The position numbers and the translations under genes were made by a program. The notes beneath the pieces were generated by a model that did no database searches, was not told where the DNA came from, and was given only the letters and a program-made list of their open reading frames with translations. From Pseudomonadota bacterium (lineage in GTDB: Bacteria > Pseudomonadota > Alphaproteobacteria > Acetobacterales > Acetobacteraceae), in assembly GCA_021846225.1 (NCBI GenBank), contig JAJZCG010000020.1:1-36001 (forward strand): a stretch of 36,001 nt of DNA, read 5' to 3'. Positions 14,872 through 23,927 of this stretch are shown one piece after another. Numbering within the stretch: position 1 is the first letter of the stretch; each line of letters begins with the position of its first letter.

Positions 14872-16152
14872 TTACCCCAATGCGGCAGGTTTCGGCCCGC
14901 CGGTGGCCCAGTCGAGCAACTCCACCGTGTGCACCACGGGCAGTTGCGTGCCTGAGGCGATCTGCGTCAGGCAGCCGATATTGCCTGCTGCGATTAGATC
15001 CGGCGCCGTGCTTTTGATATTCATCACCTTGCGGTCACGCAACTTTCCGGCGATTTCAGGTTGCAGCAGATTATAAGTACCCGCCGAGCCGCAGCATAGA
15101 TGGCCTTCAGGCACGTCAAGCACCGTGAACCCCGCCTGTTTAAGCAACTGCTTCGGCTCGTTGGTTATTTTCTGGCCGTGCTGCAACGAGCAGGCGCTAT
15201 GGTAGGCAACCCGCTGGCTTGGTGTCAGCGCGGACGGGCGCAAGCCGATGCTGGCCATCAGCTCTGTAATGTCTTGCGCCAGGGCTGAGACCTGGGCGGC
15301 GGGCGCGGCCAGTTGCGGATCGTTACGGAACATAAAGCCGTAATCCTTCACCATCGTGCCGCAGCCTGAAGCGTTCATCACGATGGCGTCCAGGCCGCCG
15401 CTTGCAATTTCGCGCTGCCAGGCGAGAATATTGGCCCGGGCCGCATCATGCCCGCCCTGGCCGAGATGATGCGTGAGCGCGCCGCAACAGCCGCCACCGT
15501 TCGCCACCACCACTTCACAACCATGGCGTGTGAGCAGCCGGACCGTGGCCTCATTGATTTGCGGGGCCAGCACCTGTTGCGCGCAGCCAGCCAGTATGGC
15601 GACACGGCGCAGACGAGGCCCGGTTGCGGGGAATATCTGCGGGCGGCTGACCGGCGATGGCGCGGGCAGACGCGCCGGGGCCAGCGCCAGCATCGCCCGC
15701 AACCGCGTGGGCAAATACCGCGAGAACGGCTGGCCGAGCGCGGCGGCCCGCAGCGCCAGGCGGAACAAGGCCGGACTCGGCAGCACAGCCGCCAGCACAC
15801 GGCGGAGCGCACGATCAGCCCAGGGTCTGCGATAGGTCGCCTCGATATGGTGACGGGCATGGTCAACCAGATGCATATAATTCACGCCCGAGGGGCAGGT
15901 GGTCATGCATGAAAGGCAGGAGAGGCAACGGTCCACATGCTTCACCACCTCCGCGGTGGCGGGGCGGTCATTCTCCAGCATGTCCTTGATCAGATAAATC
16001 CGGCCACGGGGACTATCCAGCTCATCACCCAGCAGCGCGTATGTGGGACAGGTGGCGGTGCAGAAGCCGCAATGCACGCAACTACGCAGAATTTGCTCGG
16101 AGGCGGCGATGTCCGGGTTGGCCAGTTGCGCCGCGGTGAAATTGGTTTGCAT
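14872..16152 (-). CDS. glcF: Glycolate oxidase iron-sulfur subunit
   Basis: GlcF carries electrons from the flavin subunits GlcD/GlcE of glycolate oxidase to the quinone pool at the inner membrane. The 426 residues show two [4Fe-4S] motifs near the N-terminus, CVHCGFCTATCP and CLSCLSCMTTCP. Two cysteine-rich CCG-type domains follow (ANGGGCCGALTHH; HLCCGSAGTYNLL). Length and order match E. coli GlcF. It is the last gene of lctP-glcD-glcE-glcF, five bases after glcE. With the hydroxyacid permease, this unit lets the cell oxidise imported glycolate to glyoxylate. Confidence 0.95.
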   Translation of the reverse strand: MQTNFTAAQLANPDIAASEQILRSCVHCGFCTATCPTYALLGDELDSPRGRIYLIKDMLENDRPATAEVVKHVDRCLSCLSCMTTCPSGVNYMHLVDHARHHIEATYRRPWADRALRRVLAAVLPSPALFRLALRAAALGQPFSRYLPTRLRAMLALAPARLPAPSPVSRPQIFPATGPRLRRVAILAGCAQQVLAPQINEATVRLLTRHGCEVVVANGGGCCGALTHHLGQGGHDAARANILAWQREIASGGLDAIVMNASGCGTMVKDYGFMFRNDPQLAAPAAQVSALAQDITELMASIGLRPSALTPSQRVAYHSACSLQHGQKITNEPKQLLKQAGFTVLDVPEGHLCCGSAGTYNLLQPEIAGKLRDRKVMNIKSTAPDLIAAGNIGCLTQIASGTQLPVVHTVELLDWATGGPKPAALG

Positions 16153-16157
16153 GGCGG

Positions 16158-17375
16158 TTAGTGCCCTTCCTGAATGCGGCCAGGGTTGAGAATGCCGCGC
16201 GGGTCGAAGCTCTGCTTGACCCGCCGGGCGAGTGCTTCCAGGGGGGCTGGCAGCGGCGCGAAAACCGGCACCGCCGCGCGCACCGCCGCCGGGGCGGCAA
16301 CCAGCGTGGCGTGACCGCCCGCGCGCGCCATGGCACCCCGCACCACCGCCGCGCCGGCATCCGGGCCAGCCTGCTCAGCCTCCAGCGATAGCCAGATGAG
16401 CCCGCCGCCCCAATCATAATATGCCTCCGCCGAGGCAAAGGCGCCGTTGATGCCCCGCAGAACCTCGGGCGCGGCTGAAGGTGTGGGGCAGAGCCGCCAG
16501 ATGACGCGCCCCGGGCCTGGCAGCAGCGGACTCACCTCCCCCACCTCGCGCCAGAATTGGGCGCTCTGCGCGGCATCGAGCCGCTCCCCGCGGCCCAGCA
16601 AAGCCTCCGTCGCTTCAACCCTGAACGCGACCGAGGGGGCATGCCCCTCCAGGCGCAGCGCCGTGACCGCGCCGCCTTGCGCGACCGGCGCCACGCCAGA
16701 GCGCCGCGCCACCGCAGCCGGAAGATGGGCAACGCCGGAGATCTCGTAGGGTGTGTTCAACGCCTGAGAGAGCAAGGCAATGGCCACCTCACCGGCCAGG
16801 CCTGGCAGCAGGATTGTGGCTGCGGTCTGCGGTTTTGGCATCACCTTCAGGGTGATCTCGGTGAGGACCGATAATGTACCGAAAGCCCCGGCCTGTAGTT
16901 TTGACATGTCATAGCCGGTGACGTTCTTCACCACCTTGCCCCCGGCCTTCCAGGACTCGCCCTGGCCGTTGATGGCGGAGAAGCCCAGGAAATAGTCCCG
17001 TGCGGCGCCAGCGCGGACCCGGCGCGGGCCAGACTGGTTGCAGGCAACGACGCCCCCCAAGGTGGGCTCGCCGCCGCCGCCCAGCAGCCCCCGCCAGTCC
17101 GGCGGCTCGAAGGCGAGCATCTGCTGGTGTTCGCTCAATGCCGCCTCGACCTCGGACATCGGGGTGGCGGCATGCACGCTCAGCACCAGCTCGGCCGGTT
17201 CGTAGCTGATGATCCCGCGCAATGCCGAGATATCGAGAATATCATCGCTTGCCACGGGGCGGCCCAAAGCGCGCTTGCTGGCGCCCGCGATGATTTCAAG
17301 CGGCTGATTTTCAGCAGCGGCCTGGGCGATTATTTCAGCGGCCTCGGCGGCATTCTGTGGGGTTAAACTCGGCAT
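16158..17375 (-). CDS. glcE: Glycolate oxidase FAD-binding subunit GlcE
   Basis: A 405-residue FAD-binding subunit (PCMH/VAO fold) of glycolate oxidase. Seen are EIIAGASKRALG in the first FAD segment, GEPTLGGVVACNQSGPRRVRAGAARDYFLG (cofactor contacts), GKVVKNVTGYDMSKLQAGAFGTL, and a C-terminal RRVKQSFDPRGILNPGRI typical of this family. The start at 17375 (MPSLTPQNAAEA) is chosen because upstream codons overlap glcD and show no family similarity. It lies 13 bases after the glcD stop, in one operon with glcD and glcF. It has no catalytic residues of its own for glycolate and acts as part of the complex. Confidence 0.94.
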   Translation of the reverse strand: MPSLTPQNAAEAAEIIAQAAAENQPLEIIAGASKRALGRPVASDDILDISALRGIISYEPAELVLSVHAATPMSEVEAALSEHQQMLAFEPPDWRGLLGGGGEPTLGGVVACNQSGPRRVRAGAARDYFLGFSAINGQGESWKAGGKVVKNVTGYDMSKLQAGAFGTLSVLTEITLKVMPKPQTAATILLPGLAGEVAIALLSQALNTPYEISGVAHLPAAVARRSGVAPVAQGGAVTALRLEGHAPSVAFRVEATEALLGRGERLDAAQSAQFWREVGEVSPLLPGPGRVIWRLCPTPSAAPEVLRGINGAFASAEAYYDWGGGLIWLSLEAEQAGPDAGAAVVRGAMARAGGHATLVAAPAAVRAAVPVFAPLPAPLEALARRVKQSFDPRGILNPGRIQEGH

Positions 17376-17388
17376 TGTCGAATACTTC

Positions 17389-18879
17389 TCAAAAGCGGGG
17401 TAGTTCGGGGAAGCGCGTCTGGCCGCCATGCACATGCACGCGCCCCAGCTCGGCACAATTGCAAAGCTGTGGGAACACCTTGCCGGGGTTGAGCAGGCTG
17501 GCGGGGTCGAACGCGCATTTCAAGCGCTGCTGCTGCCCGAGATCGGTCTCGTTGAACATCGTGCCCATCAGATCGCGTTTTTCGATACCCACGCCATGCT
17601 CACCGGTCAGCACGCCGCCGACCTCGACGCAGAGCCGCAGGATATCGTTGCCAAATTCCTCGGCGCGCTCCAGCTCGCCGGGAATGTTGGCGTTGTAGAG
17701 AATCAAGGGATGCAGATTGCCATCGCCGGCATGGAACACATTGGCGACGCGCAGCCCATAGACCTGCTCCATCTGGGTCATGCGCGCCAGCACATAGCCG
17801 ATGCGCCGGCGGGGGATTGTGCCGTCCATGCAATAATAATCCGGCGAGAGCCGCCCTACCGCCGGGAAGGCCGCCTTGCGCCCGGCCCAGAACAGCAGCC
17901 GCTCGGCCTCCGACTGGCTGGCGCGGCATGAGGTGGCGCCGTGACGCTGCGCGATTTCCTCGACCAGCGCCACCAGGTGGTCAACTTCAACCGCCACGCC
18001 ATCGAGTTCAACAATCAGCAAGGCCGCGGCCTCAAGCGGATAGCCGGCATGGACAAACGCCTCGGCGGCTTCGACCGCCAGTCTGTCCATGATCTCCATG
18101 CCGCCGGGAATGATTCCGGCGGCGATGATCTCCGCCACGCAATCGGCCGAACCTTCGACCGTTGAGAAGCCGATCATCAACGCGCGCGCGCCTGGAGGGG
18201 TGGGCAGCACCCGCACGGTGACTTCGGTGACCACGCCGAGCAGCCCCTCGGAGCCGACCATCACGCCGAGGAGATCGAGTCCGCCGGAATCAAAATGCTT
18301 GCCGCCGAGGCGCAGGATTTCGCCGTCCATCGTCACCATTTCTATGCCGATGACATTATTCGTGGTCAGCCCATACTTAAGGCAATGCACGCCGCCGGAA
18401 TTCTCCGCCACATTGCCGCCGATGGTGCAGGCGATCTGGCTGGAGGGATCCGGCGCATAGTACAGGCCCAGCCCCTGCACGGCGTGGGTTATGCCCAGAT
18501 TGGTGACGCCGGGTTGCACCACCACGCAGCGGTTGGCAGTATCAATTTCCAGGATACGCTTGAATTTTCCCAGCCCCAGCAGAACGCCGTCCTCCAGCGG
18601 CAACGCGCCGCCGGAGAGCGATGTGCCGGCCCCGCGTGGAACCACCTTAACATTATGCTCGGTGCAATAGCGCAGCACGCCGACGATCTGCGCGGTGGTG
18701 CTGGGAAGCACCACCACCATCGGCAACTGGCGGTAGGCTGTGAGCCCATCGCATTCAAAGGCACGGCGTTCATGCTCGGTGTCGATCACCCCGTCGCCGG
18801 GCACGATCTGCCGCAGATCGGCGACGATCTGTGCGCGGCGCGCGAGCACGGCCTGATCGGGTGGGGGCATCAAAATCAT
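17389..18879 (-). CDS. glcD: Glycolate oxidase catalytic FAD subunit
   Basis: The main flavoprotein subunit that oxidises glycolate (and often D-lactate) to glyoxylate. It has 496 residues, as in E. coli GlcD. Motifs are PRGAGTSLSGGALP and GGNVAENSGGVHCLKYG in the FAD domain, then VEVDHLVALVEEI and ANVFHAGDGNLHPLILY, GVLTGEHGVGIEK and the C-terminal FDPASLLNPGKVFP. A strong AGGAGG lies five bases before ATG 18879, inside the end of the permease gene. The permease stop is one base before this start, so translation of the two is probably coupled. Confidence 0.96.
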   Translation of the reverse strand: MILMPPPDQAVLARRAQIVADLRQIVPGDGVIDTEHERRAFECDGLTAYRQLPMVVVLPSTTAQIVGVLRYCTEHNVKVVPRGAGTSLSGGALPLEDGVLLGLGKFKRILEIDTANRCVVVQPGVTNLGITHAVQGLGLYYAPDPSSQIACTIGGNVAENSGGVHCLKYGLTTNNVIGIEMVTMDGEILRLGGKHFDSGGLDLLGVMVGSEGLLGVVTEVTVRVLPTPPGARALMIGFSTVEGSADCVAEIIAAGIIPGGMEIMDRLAVEAAEAFVHAGYPLEAAALLIVELDGVAVEVDHLVALVEEIAQRHGATSCRASQSEAERLLFWAGRKAAFPAVGRLSPDYYCMDGTIPRRRIGYVLARMTQMEQVYGLRVANVFHAGDGNLHPLILYNANIPGELERAEEFGNDILRLCVEVGGVLTGEHGVGIEKRDLMGTMFNETDLGQQQRLKCAFDPASLLNPGKVFPQLCNCAELGRVHVHGGQTRFPELPRF

Positions 18880-18880
18880 G

Positions 18881-20500
18881 TCAACCTCCTATCGTGGGAA
18901 TAATCCACGGGATTACGAACTGTTCCACCACCACCAGGCCGCTGAGCATGAGCGTGAGGATAACCGAATGCACGAAGGTGCGCGCGAATACCTGGCCTTC
19001 CTGGCCCTTGAGGTTGGTGACGGAGACGCCGGTGGCGATGTTCTGCGGCGAGATCATCTTGCCCATGACACCGCCGGACGAGTTGGTGGCGGCAAACAGC
19101 ACCGGGTTGAGGTGAAGCTGCTGGGCGGCGACCACCTGCAGATTGCCAAACAGAGCGTTACCCGAGGTGTCGCTGCCCGAGAGCATCACGGCAATCCAGC
19201 CCAGGAAGGGCGAGAGCAGCACGAACAGCCTTCCGGTTGCCGCCACGCCGGCCCCCAGCGTGTAAGCCAGGCCTGAATAATTCATCAAATAGGCAAGACC
19301 AACGATCAGCATCACGGTGACAACCGCGATCCAGACCTGTTTGACCGTCTGCTTTATGCAGCCCAGGAACGCGCGGGGGCTCAGGCCGAACATCAAGGCG
19401 GTGATTACGGCTGAGAGCAAAATCGCCGTGCCGGTGCCAAGCGGCTGGAAAACCCAGACAGCCGCATAGGGTTTGCCATGATACAGGGTGATCGAAATCG
19501 CATTGTCCAGACCGGGCCAGTGAATCGCCTGCTGGCCGAACAATGCCACGCCGTAAAATGTCCAGGCGATGACGATGGCCGAGACCACCACCCAGGGAAT
19601 CCAGCCTTGCCAGGGAGCAATGTTCATTTCCGTGCGTTCGGCATCTTGCAGCTTGCTATCAGAAACCGCGAAAGCGGCATCCGGGAGAGGACGCCAGACC
19701 CGCAGGAACAGCAGCGTGACGACCAACGAGCCGAGCGAGGACAAAACATCGGTAAGCGGGTAGTCGATATAATTGGAGGTTACGAACTGCGCGGCCGCGA
19801 AACTGCCGCCGGCAACCAGCAGCAAGGGCCAGAGCGCCTTGAGCGAGCGCCATCCGCCGTATACCGCCATTACGTAAAACGGCAGGATCAGCGCCATCAG
19901 CGGCAGTTGGCGCCCGACCATGGCACCCAGCGTGCTCGCGGGCAGGCTGGTGACCGCGCCCAGCACGGTGACAGGAACGCCCAGCGCGCCGAACGCGACC
20001 GGGGCGGTGTTGAAGATGAGCACGAACACCAGCGCATCAAGAGCGGGAAAGCCAACCATGATCAGCAACGAGCTGGTAATGGCGACCGGCGTGCCGAAAC
20101 CGGCAATGCCTTCGAGCAGGGCCCCGAAGCAAAAGCCGATGACAACGAGCACAACCCGGCGGTCGTTCGGCAAATGTTCGATCACCCATTTGCGGAAAGC
20201 CTCGAAGCGCCCGGATTTGACCGCGACGTTATAGAGCAGCAGCGCGTTGACCACGATCCACATCACCGGCCAGGCGGCGAACACCGCGCCATTCGCTACG
20301 GCGTTGAGGGCGAGGTTGACGGGCATTTGCCAGGCCATGATCGCGACGGCGAGGCCGGTGAGCAGCCCGGCCAGCGCCGCCTGCCAGGCAGGGCGGCGAA
20401 AGACGCCCAGCAGCAGCAGCACGGCGACAACCGGGAGGACCGCGATGAGGAACGAGTCCCCAAGGCTGCCTTCAATGGGCGTGAGTAATTGTGCGAACAT
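18881..20500 (-). CDS. L-lactate/glycolate permease, LctP family
   Basis: A 539-residue inner-membrane transporter of the lactate permease (LctP/GlcA) family, which imports glycolate and lactate with protons. Many hydrophobic segments are seen across its length. Family hallmarks are FCFGALLEGIAGFGTPVAITSSLL, NTAPVAFGALGVPV, SPFLGWIAVMLSGSDTSGNALFGNLQ, and NSSGGVMGKMISPQNIATG near the C-terminus. Being first in the operon with glcDEF makes glycolate the more likely substrate (inference). The start has AGGAGG upstream. The 155-base gap before it contains a repeated CCAAAAA stretch but no clear promoter that I can defend. Confidence 0.93.
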   Translation of the reverse strand: MFAQLLTPIEGSLGDSFLIAVLPVVAVLLLLGVFRRPAWQAALAGLLTGLAVAIMAWQMPVNLALNAVANGAVFAAWPVMWIVVNALLLYNVAVKSGRFEAFRKWVIEHLPNDRRVVLVVIGFCFGALLEGIAGFGTPVAITSSLLIMVGFPALDALVFVLIFNTAPVAFGALGVPVTVLGAVTSLPASTLGAMVGRQLPLMALILPFYVMAVYGGWRSLKALWPLLLVAGGSFAAAQFVTSNYIDYPLTDVLSSLGSLVVTLLFLRVWRPLPDAAFAVSDSKLQDAERTEMNIAPWQGWIPWVVVSAIVIAWTFYGVALFGQQAIHWPGLDNAISITLYHGKPYAAVWVFQPLGTGTAILLSAVITALMFGLSPRAFLGCIKQTVKQVWIAVVTVMLIVGLAYLMNYSGLAYTLGAGVAATGRLFVLLSPFLGWIAVMLSGSDTSGNALFGNLQVVAAQQLHLNPVLFAATNSSGGVMGKMISPQNIATGVSVTNLKGQEGQVFARTFVHSVILTLMLSGLVVVEQFVIPWIIPTIGG

Positions 20501-20655
20501 AAAAGCCTCCTGATTTTTGGTTTTTGGTTTTGGACATTGTTTTATGGGCAGTCAGGCAACATGTCGCAGGCGCCAGACAACCGCAAGCTTGAGCGGATTG
20601 GTGGAGCCCGGCGTACCGAGGGGAAGCCAGGTGGTGAAGGCCTGAGTGCCGCCGG

Positions 20656-21990
20656 TCATGGTAGGTTCTTCCTCAAATCAGCCGGCACGGTAGCCGGGCG
20701 GGCGCTGCTGCTTTGCGCGCTGGTGGCGGTGATGAGGATGGCGCGAAAATCGTTGACATTGGTGAGTGTGGGGCCGGTGATCACCTGATCACCCAGTGCC
20801 GCGAAAAATCCGTGGCCGTCATTGTCATCCAGGCTGGCGCGCGGATTCATGCCAAGGGCGGCCGCGGCAGCCAGCGTATCCGGCGTGATGATCGCCCCGG
20901 CGACTTCCTCGGCTCCGTCCACGCCATCCGTATCGCCCGCAATGGCCCAAGTGCCGGGCTGCCCGCCAAGGGTAATGGCAAGGGAGAGCAGAAACTCCAC
21001 ATTGCGCCCGCCGCGCCCCTGGCCGCGTACGGTAACGGTGGTCTCGCCGCCCGAGAGCAGGACGCAAGGCGGCGGGACGGGCTGGCTGTGCAGCGCCACC
21101 TGCCGGGCGATCCCCGCCATTACCCGCCCCACCTCGGCCGCCTCACCCTCCAGGGCGTCACCCAATATCAACGGCGTGACTCCAGCGCTCCGCGCAATGG
21201 CGGCGGCGGCCTCCAGCGAGGCCTGCGGGGCGGCGATGATGTGCGTTTGCGTGTGGGCGAAGGCCGCAGTACCGGGCTTGGGCGTCTCGGCGGCGGGGTC
21301 ATCCAGCAGCACGCGCACCTGCGGCGGCAGCGCGATTTTGTAACGCGCCAAAATTTCCCTGGCCTCGGCCTGGGTCGTGGCGTCCGGCACGGTGGGGCCG
21401 GAGGCGATCACCGAAGGGTCGTCGCCCGGCACATCGGAGATCACCAGTGTAACCAGTTGAGCCGGCGCGGCGGCGGCGGCCAGGCGGCCGCCCTTGATGG
21501 CTGAGAGATGCTTGCGGACGCAATTCATCTCATGAATATTCGCCCCGCTGCGCAGCAACGCGCGGTTGATCTCCTGCTTGACGGCCAGGGTGACGCCGGG
21601 AGCGGGTAGTGAGAGCAGCGAAGACCCGCCGCCGGAAATGAGGCAGAGCACCAAATCCTCCGGCGCCAACCCCTGCACCATCGCCAGGATGCGCCGGGCG
21701 GCGTCCTGCCCGGCGGCATCGGGCACCGGATGGGCGGCCTCCACCACCTCAATGCGCGCGAGCGGGCCGACGCCGTGACCATAGCGGGTGACGGCCAGCC
21801 CGCTGATGGGATGACCCGCCGGCCAGTTCAACTCAACCGCGCGCGCCATGGCGGCGGCGGCCTTGCCCGCGCCGATGACGACCGTCCGCCCGCGCGGCGG
21901 GGGCGGCAAGTGCGGTGGCACCGCCAGATCCGGCGCCGCGGCATTGACGGCGGCATCGAACATACGCCGCAACAGGTCACGCTCAGTCAT
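20656..21990 (-). CDS. Glycerate 2-kinase (GckA/TtuD, MOFRL family)
   Basis: Phosphorylates D-glycerate to 2-phosphoglycerate, feeding glycolysis from glyoxylate and tartronate routes. It was formerly annotated as hydroxypyruvate reductase TtuD. The 444 residues contain GRTVVIGAGKAAAAMA, ISGGGSSLLSLPAPGV, MNCVRKHLSAIKGGRLA, VISDVPGDDPSVIASGPT, LLSGGETTVTVRGQGRGGRNVEF and GDTDGVDGAEEVAGA. These are the usual glycerate kinase and MOFRL-domain blocks. ATG 21990 (MTERDLL) follows a GGAG; a TTG 15 bases upstream is a poorer choice. It sits between otnC and the glc operon on the same strand, linking glyoxylate and tetronate use. Confidence 0.93.
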   Translation of the reverse strand: MTERDLLRRMFDAAVNAAAPDLAVPPHLPPPPRGRTVVIGAGKAAAAMARAVELNWPAGHPISGLAVTRYGHGVGPLARIEVVEAAHPVPDAAGQDAARRILAMVQGLAPEDLVLCLISGGGSSLLSLPAPGVTLAVKQEINRALLRSGANIHEMNCVRKHLSAIKGGRLAAAAAPAQLVTLVISDVPGDDPSVIASGPTVPDATTQAEAREILARYKIALPPQVRVLLDDPAAETPKPGTAAFAHTQTHIIAAPQASLEAAAAIARSAGVTPLILGDALEGEAAEVGRVMAGIARQVALHSQPVPPPCVLLSGGETTVTVRGQGRGGRNVEFLLSLAITLGGQPGTWAIAGDTDGVDGAEEVAGAIITPDTLAAAAALGMNPRASLDDNDGHGFFAALGDQVITGPTLTNVNDFRAILITATSAQSSSARPATVPADLRKNLP

Positions 21991-22128
21991 TACGCCATGC
22001 TCCAAATTCGCTGCGGATCAGCCGGGCCAAGATTTGGGCAATGTGGTCCGGCCCTGGCGGCGCAGCAAGCCACGGCGACCGGTTGGCCGGCTTCAGGGCA
22101 GGCGAGCTTGCGGGGCGCTCGAAGCGCG

Positions 22129-22782
22129 TCAAATCCGGCGCAGTTCCGGAGATAAATTGAAATGGTCCACCAGATCATTAACCTGAGCCGAATCCAGCAC
22201 ACGCGGCGCGGCGCCGCGCAACAGCAGATAGAGCTTCGCCGTCTCCTCCAGCTCCTCCGCCGCGAAGACCGCTGCCTCCAGCGTCTCGCCCGCGAGCACC
22301 GAGCCATGATTGGCCAGCAGCACGCAGGAATAACGGCCGCCGAGGCCGCGAATGGCGTCTCCCACCGCCGGGTCTCCCGGGCGATGATAGGGCACCAGGG
22401 CGGTGCAGCCGCAACGCATCACATAATAAGGGGTGAGCGGCGGCAGCGCGTTGGCGGGGTTGATTTCCGGCAGCATGGAGACCGCCACGGCATGGGTTGA
22501 ATGCAGGTGCACCACCGCGGCGGCCTTGCGGCTTTCATAAATCGCGGCGTGCAGCGGGATTTCCTTGGTTGGCGGATCACCTGAGAGCAGCTGGCCCGAA
22601 GCATCGAGCACGGAGAGCCGCGCCGGGTCGAGAAACCCCAGAGAGGCATTGGTGGGCGTAACCAGCCAGCCGCCGCCCTCCAGCCGCACGGAGATGTTGC
22701 CCGATGCACCCGGTGTCAGCCCACGTTCGAACAGCGAGGCGCCAAAGCGGCAGATCTGCTCGCGCAGGGCCGATTCATTCAT
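22129..22782 (-). CDS. otnC: 3-oxo-tetronate 4-phosphate decarboxylase (class II aldolase family)
   Basis: Class II aldolase/adducin-family decarboxylase of 217 residues. In the tetronate pathway (YgbL) it converts 3-oxo-tetronate 4-phosphate to DHAP and CO2. The zinc site is visible in VVHLHSTHAVAVS and LLANHGSVLAG; TPGASGNISVRL and TNASLGFLDP are the phosphate/N-terminal blocks, and PTKEIPLHAAIYESR carries the conserved Glu. The pathway assignment rests on its divergent placement from ltnD-otnI-otnK with shared operators; on its own, the family also includes fuculose-phosphate aldolases. A likely promoter TTGCCA-N17-TACCAA (minus strand, 22848-22820) overlaps the left operator. A 138-base gap separates it from the kinase gene. 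Confidence 0.87.
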   Translation of the reverse strand: MNESALREQICRFGASLFERGLTPGASGNISVRLEGGGWLVTPTNASLGFLDPARLSVLDASGQLLSGDPPTKEIPLHAAIYESRKAAAVVHLHSTHAVAVSMLPEINPANALPPLTPYYVMRCGCTALVPYHRPGDPAVGDAIRGLGGRYSCVLLANHGSVLAGETLEAAVFAAEELEETAKLYLLLRGAAPRVLDSAQVNDLVDHFNLSPELRRI

Positions 22783-22820
22783 GGTCCTTCACTTCCCTTT
22801 CGCCATTGTAAACATTGAAT

Positions 22821-22834
22821 TGGTAGCGCTCCCA
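22821..22834. promoter_or_regulatory. LacI-type operator, otnC side
   Basis: TGGTAGCGCTCCCA, centred on AGCGCT at 22825-22830, in the otnC-ltnD gap. It matches the central TAGCGCT of the other sites but is less symmetric on the right. It overlaps the proposed -10 of otnC, so repression is plausible. Confidence 0.6.
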
Positions 22835-22871
22835 TTAGCACTTGGCAAGCGCCGCAAAATGACCTAGAAAT

Positions 22872-22887
22872 ATGATAGCGCTACCAT
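22872..22887. promoter_or_regulatory. LacI-type operator, ltnD side
   Basis: ATGATAGCGCTACCAT, a near-perfect palindrome (14 of 16 positions symmetric). Its centre is 52 bp, about five helical turns, from the otnC-side operator, so looping between the two is possible. The same sequence recurs upstream of lacI and the ABC operon. Confidence 0.8.
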
Positions 22888-22997
22888 TTGCACGCAGCGC
22901 CAGCGGTGAATGCCGCGTTTTGGGAGATCATCACGTGCCAGAGTACCAAAAGAAACCGCTATGCCACGGCGCCAGCCTGGCTCGTTGGAAGATATAA

Positions 22998-23927
22998 ATG
23001 AGCACTCAAACCATCAACATACCAAATACCGCGACTGTTGCGGTCATCGGACTGGGTTCCATGGGCTTTGGCATGGCGCAATCGCTGAGCCGCGCGGGTT
23101 TTGCGGTGGCGGGGTTCGATGTCACACGTGGAGCCGTCGAGCGCTTGCAGGCAGAGGGCGGACGCGGTGCGGACAGCCCGGCGCAAGCCGCCGCGGGCGC
23201 TGAAATTGTCGTCTCGGTGGTGGTGAATGCCGCGCAGACCGAGGCAATTCTGTTCGGCGACGCAGGGGTTGCGGAAACATTGCCCAAAGGCGGTGTGTTT
23301 ATCTCCGCCGCCACCATGGCGCCCGAAATCGCGCGGCAGTTCGCGGCACGGCTGGAAGCAACCGGCCGGCATTACCTGGACGCACCGATTAGCGGCGGCG
23401 CCGTCCGCGCACGCGATGGGGCGTTGACCATCCTCGCCTCCGGTTCCCCTGAAGCATTTTCCAAGGCGCGGCCTGCACTCTCGGCAATGGCCGCGAAAGT
23501 TTATGAGTTGGGCGGCGAGGCCGGGCTGGGCGCTGCGTTCAAAATGATCAACCAGCTTCTGGCCGGGGTGCATATCGCCGCCGCCAGCGAGGCGATGGCC
23601 TTCGCCGCGCGGCAGGGGCTGGATCTTGCGAAGGTGTACGAGGTGATTACCGCATCCGCTGGAAATTCCTGGATGTTTGAAAACCGTATGCCGCATGTTC
23701 TGGCTGGCGATTATACCCCGCACAGTGCGGTGGATATTTTCGTAAAAGATCTTGGCATCATTCAGGACATGGCGAGAGACGTAAAATTTCCGGTTCCTGT
23801 CGCGGCCAGTGCGCTACAGATGTTCCTCGCCGCGTCAGGCATGGGCCTGGGGCGCGATGACGATGCCTCCGTGGCGCGTGTTTATGCCCGTATGGGTGGT
23901 GTCAAACTTCCGGGAAATGATAATTGA
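22998..23927 (+). CDS. ltnD: L-threonate dehydrogenase (hydroxyisobutyrate dehydrogenase family)
   Basis: NAD-dependent enzyme (YgbJ/LtnD type) that oxidises C2 of L-threonate to 2-oxo-tetronate, first step of the tetronate pathway. The 309 residues show AVIGLGSMGFGMAQSL (dinucleotide site), VVSVVVNAAQTEAILFG, the substrate motif LDAPISGGAVRARDGALTI, and catalytic Lys in AAFKMINQLLAG. It is the first gene of ltnD-otnI-otnK and has GGAAG before ATG 22998. Its stop shares one base with otnI (TGATG). The exact stereochemistry of the substrate cannot be read from sequence; D-threonate or erythronate relatives are possible. Confidence 0.88.
   Translation: MSTQTINIPNTATVAVIGLGSMGFGMAQSLSRAGFAVAGFDVTRGAVERLQAEGGRGADSPAQAAAGAEIVVSVVVNAAQTEAILFGDAGVAETLPKGGVFISAATMAPEIARQFAARLEATGRHYLDAPISGGAVRARDGALTILASGSPEAFSKARPALSAMAAKVYELGGEAGLGAAFKMINQLLAGVHIAAASEAMAFAARQGLDLAKVYEVITASAGNSWMFENRMPHVLAGDYTPHSAVDIFVKDLGIIQDMARDVKFPVPVAASALQMFLAASGMGLGRDDDASVARVYARMGGVKLPGNDN

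Noticed and set aside
15448-15912. Plus-strand open frames inside glcF
   Set aside because: Arg/Ala/Gly-rich shadows of glcF with no start signals.
19478-20488. 336-codon open frame antisense to the permease
   Set aside because: It encodes a low-complexity Arg/Glu/Gln/Asp/His-rich protein, the usual mirror of a membrane-protein gene in GC-rich DNA; the permease on the other strand is unmistakable.
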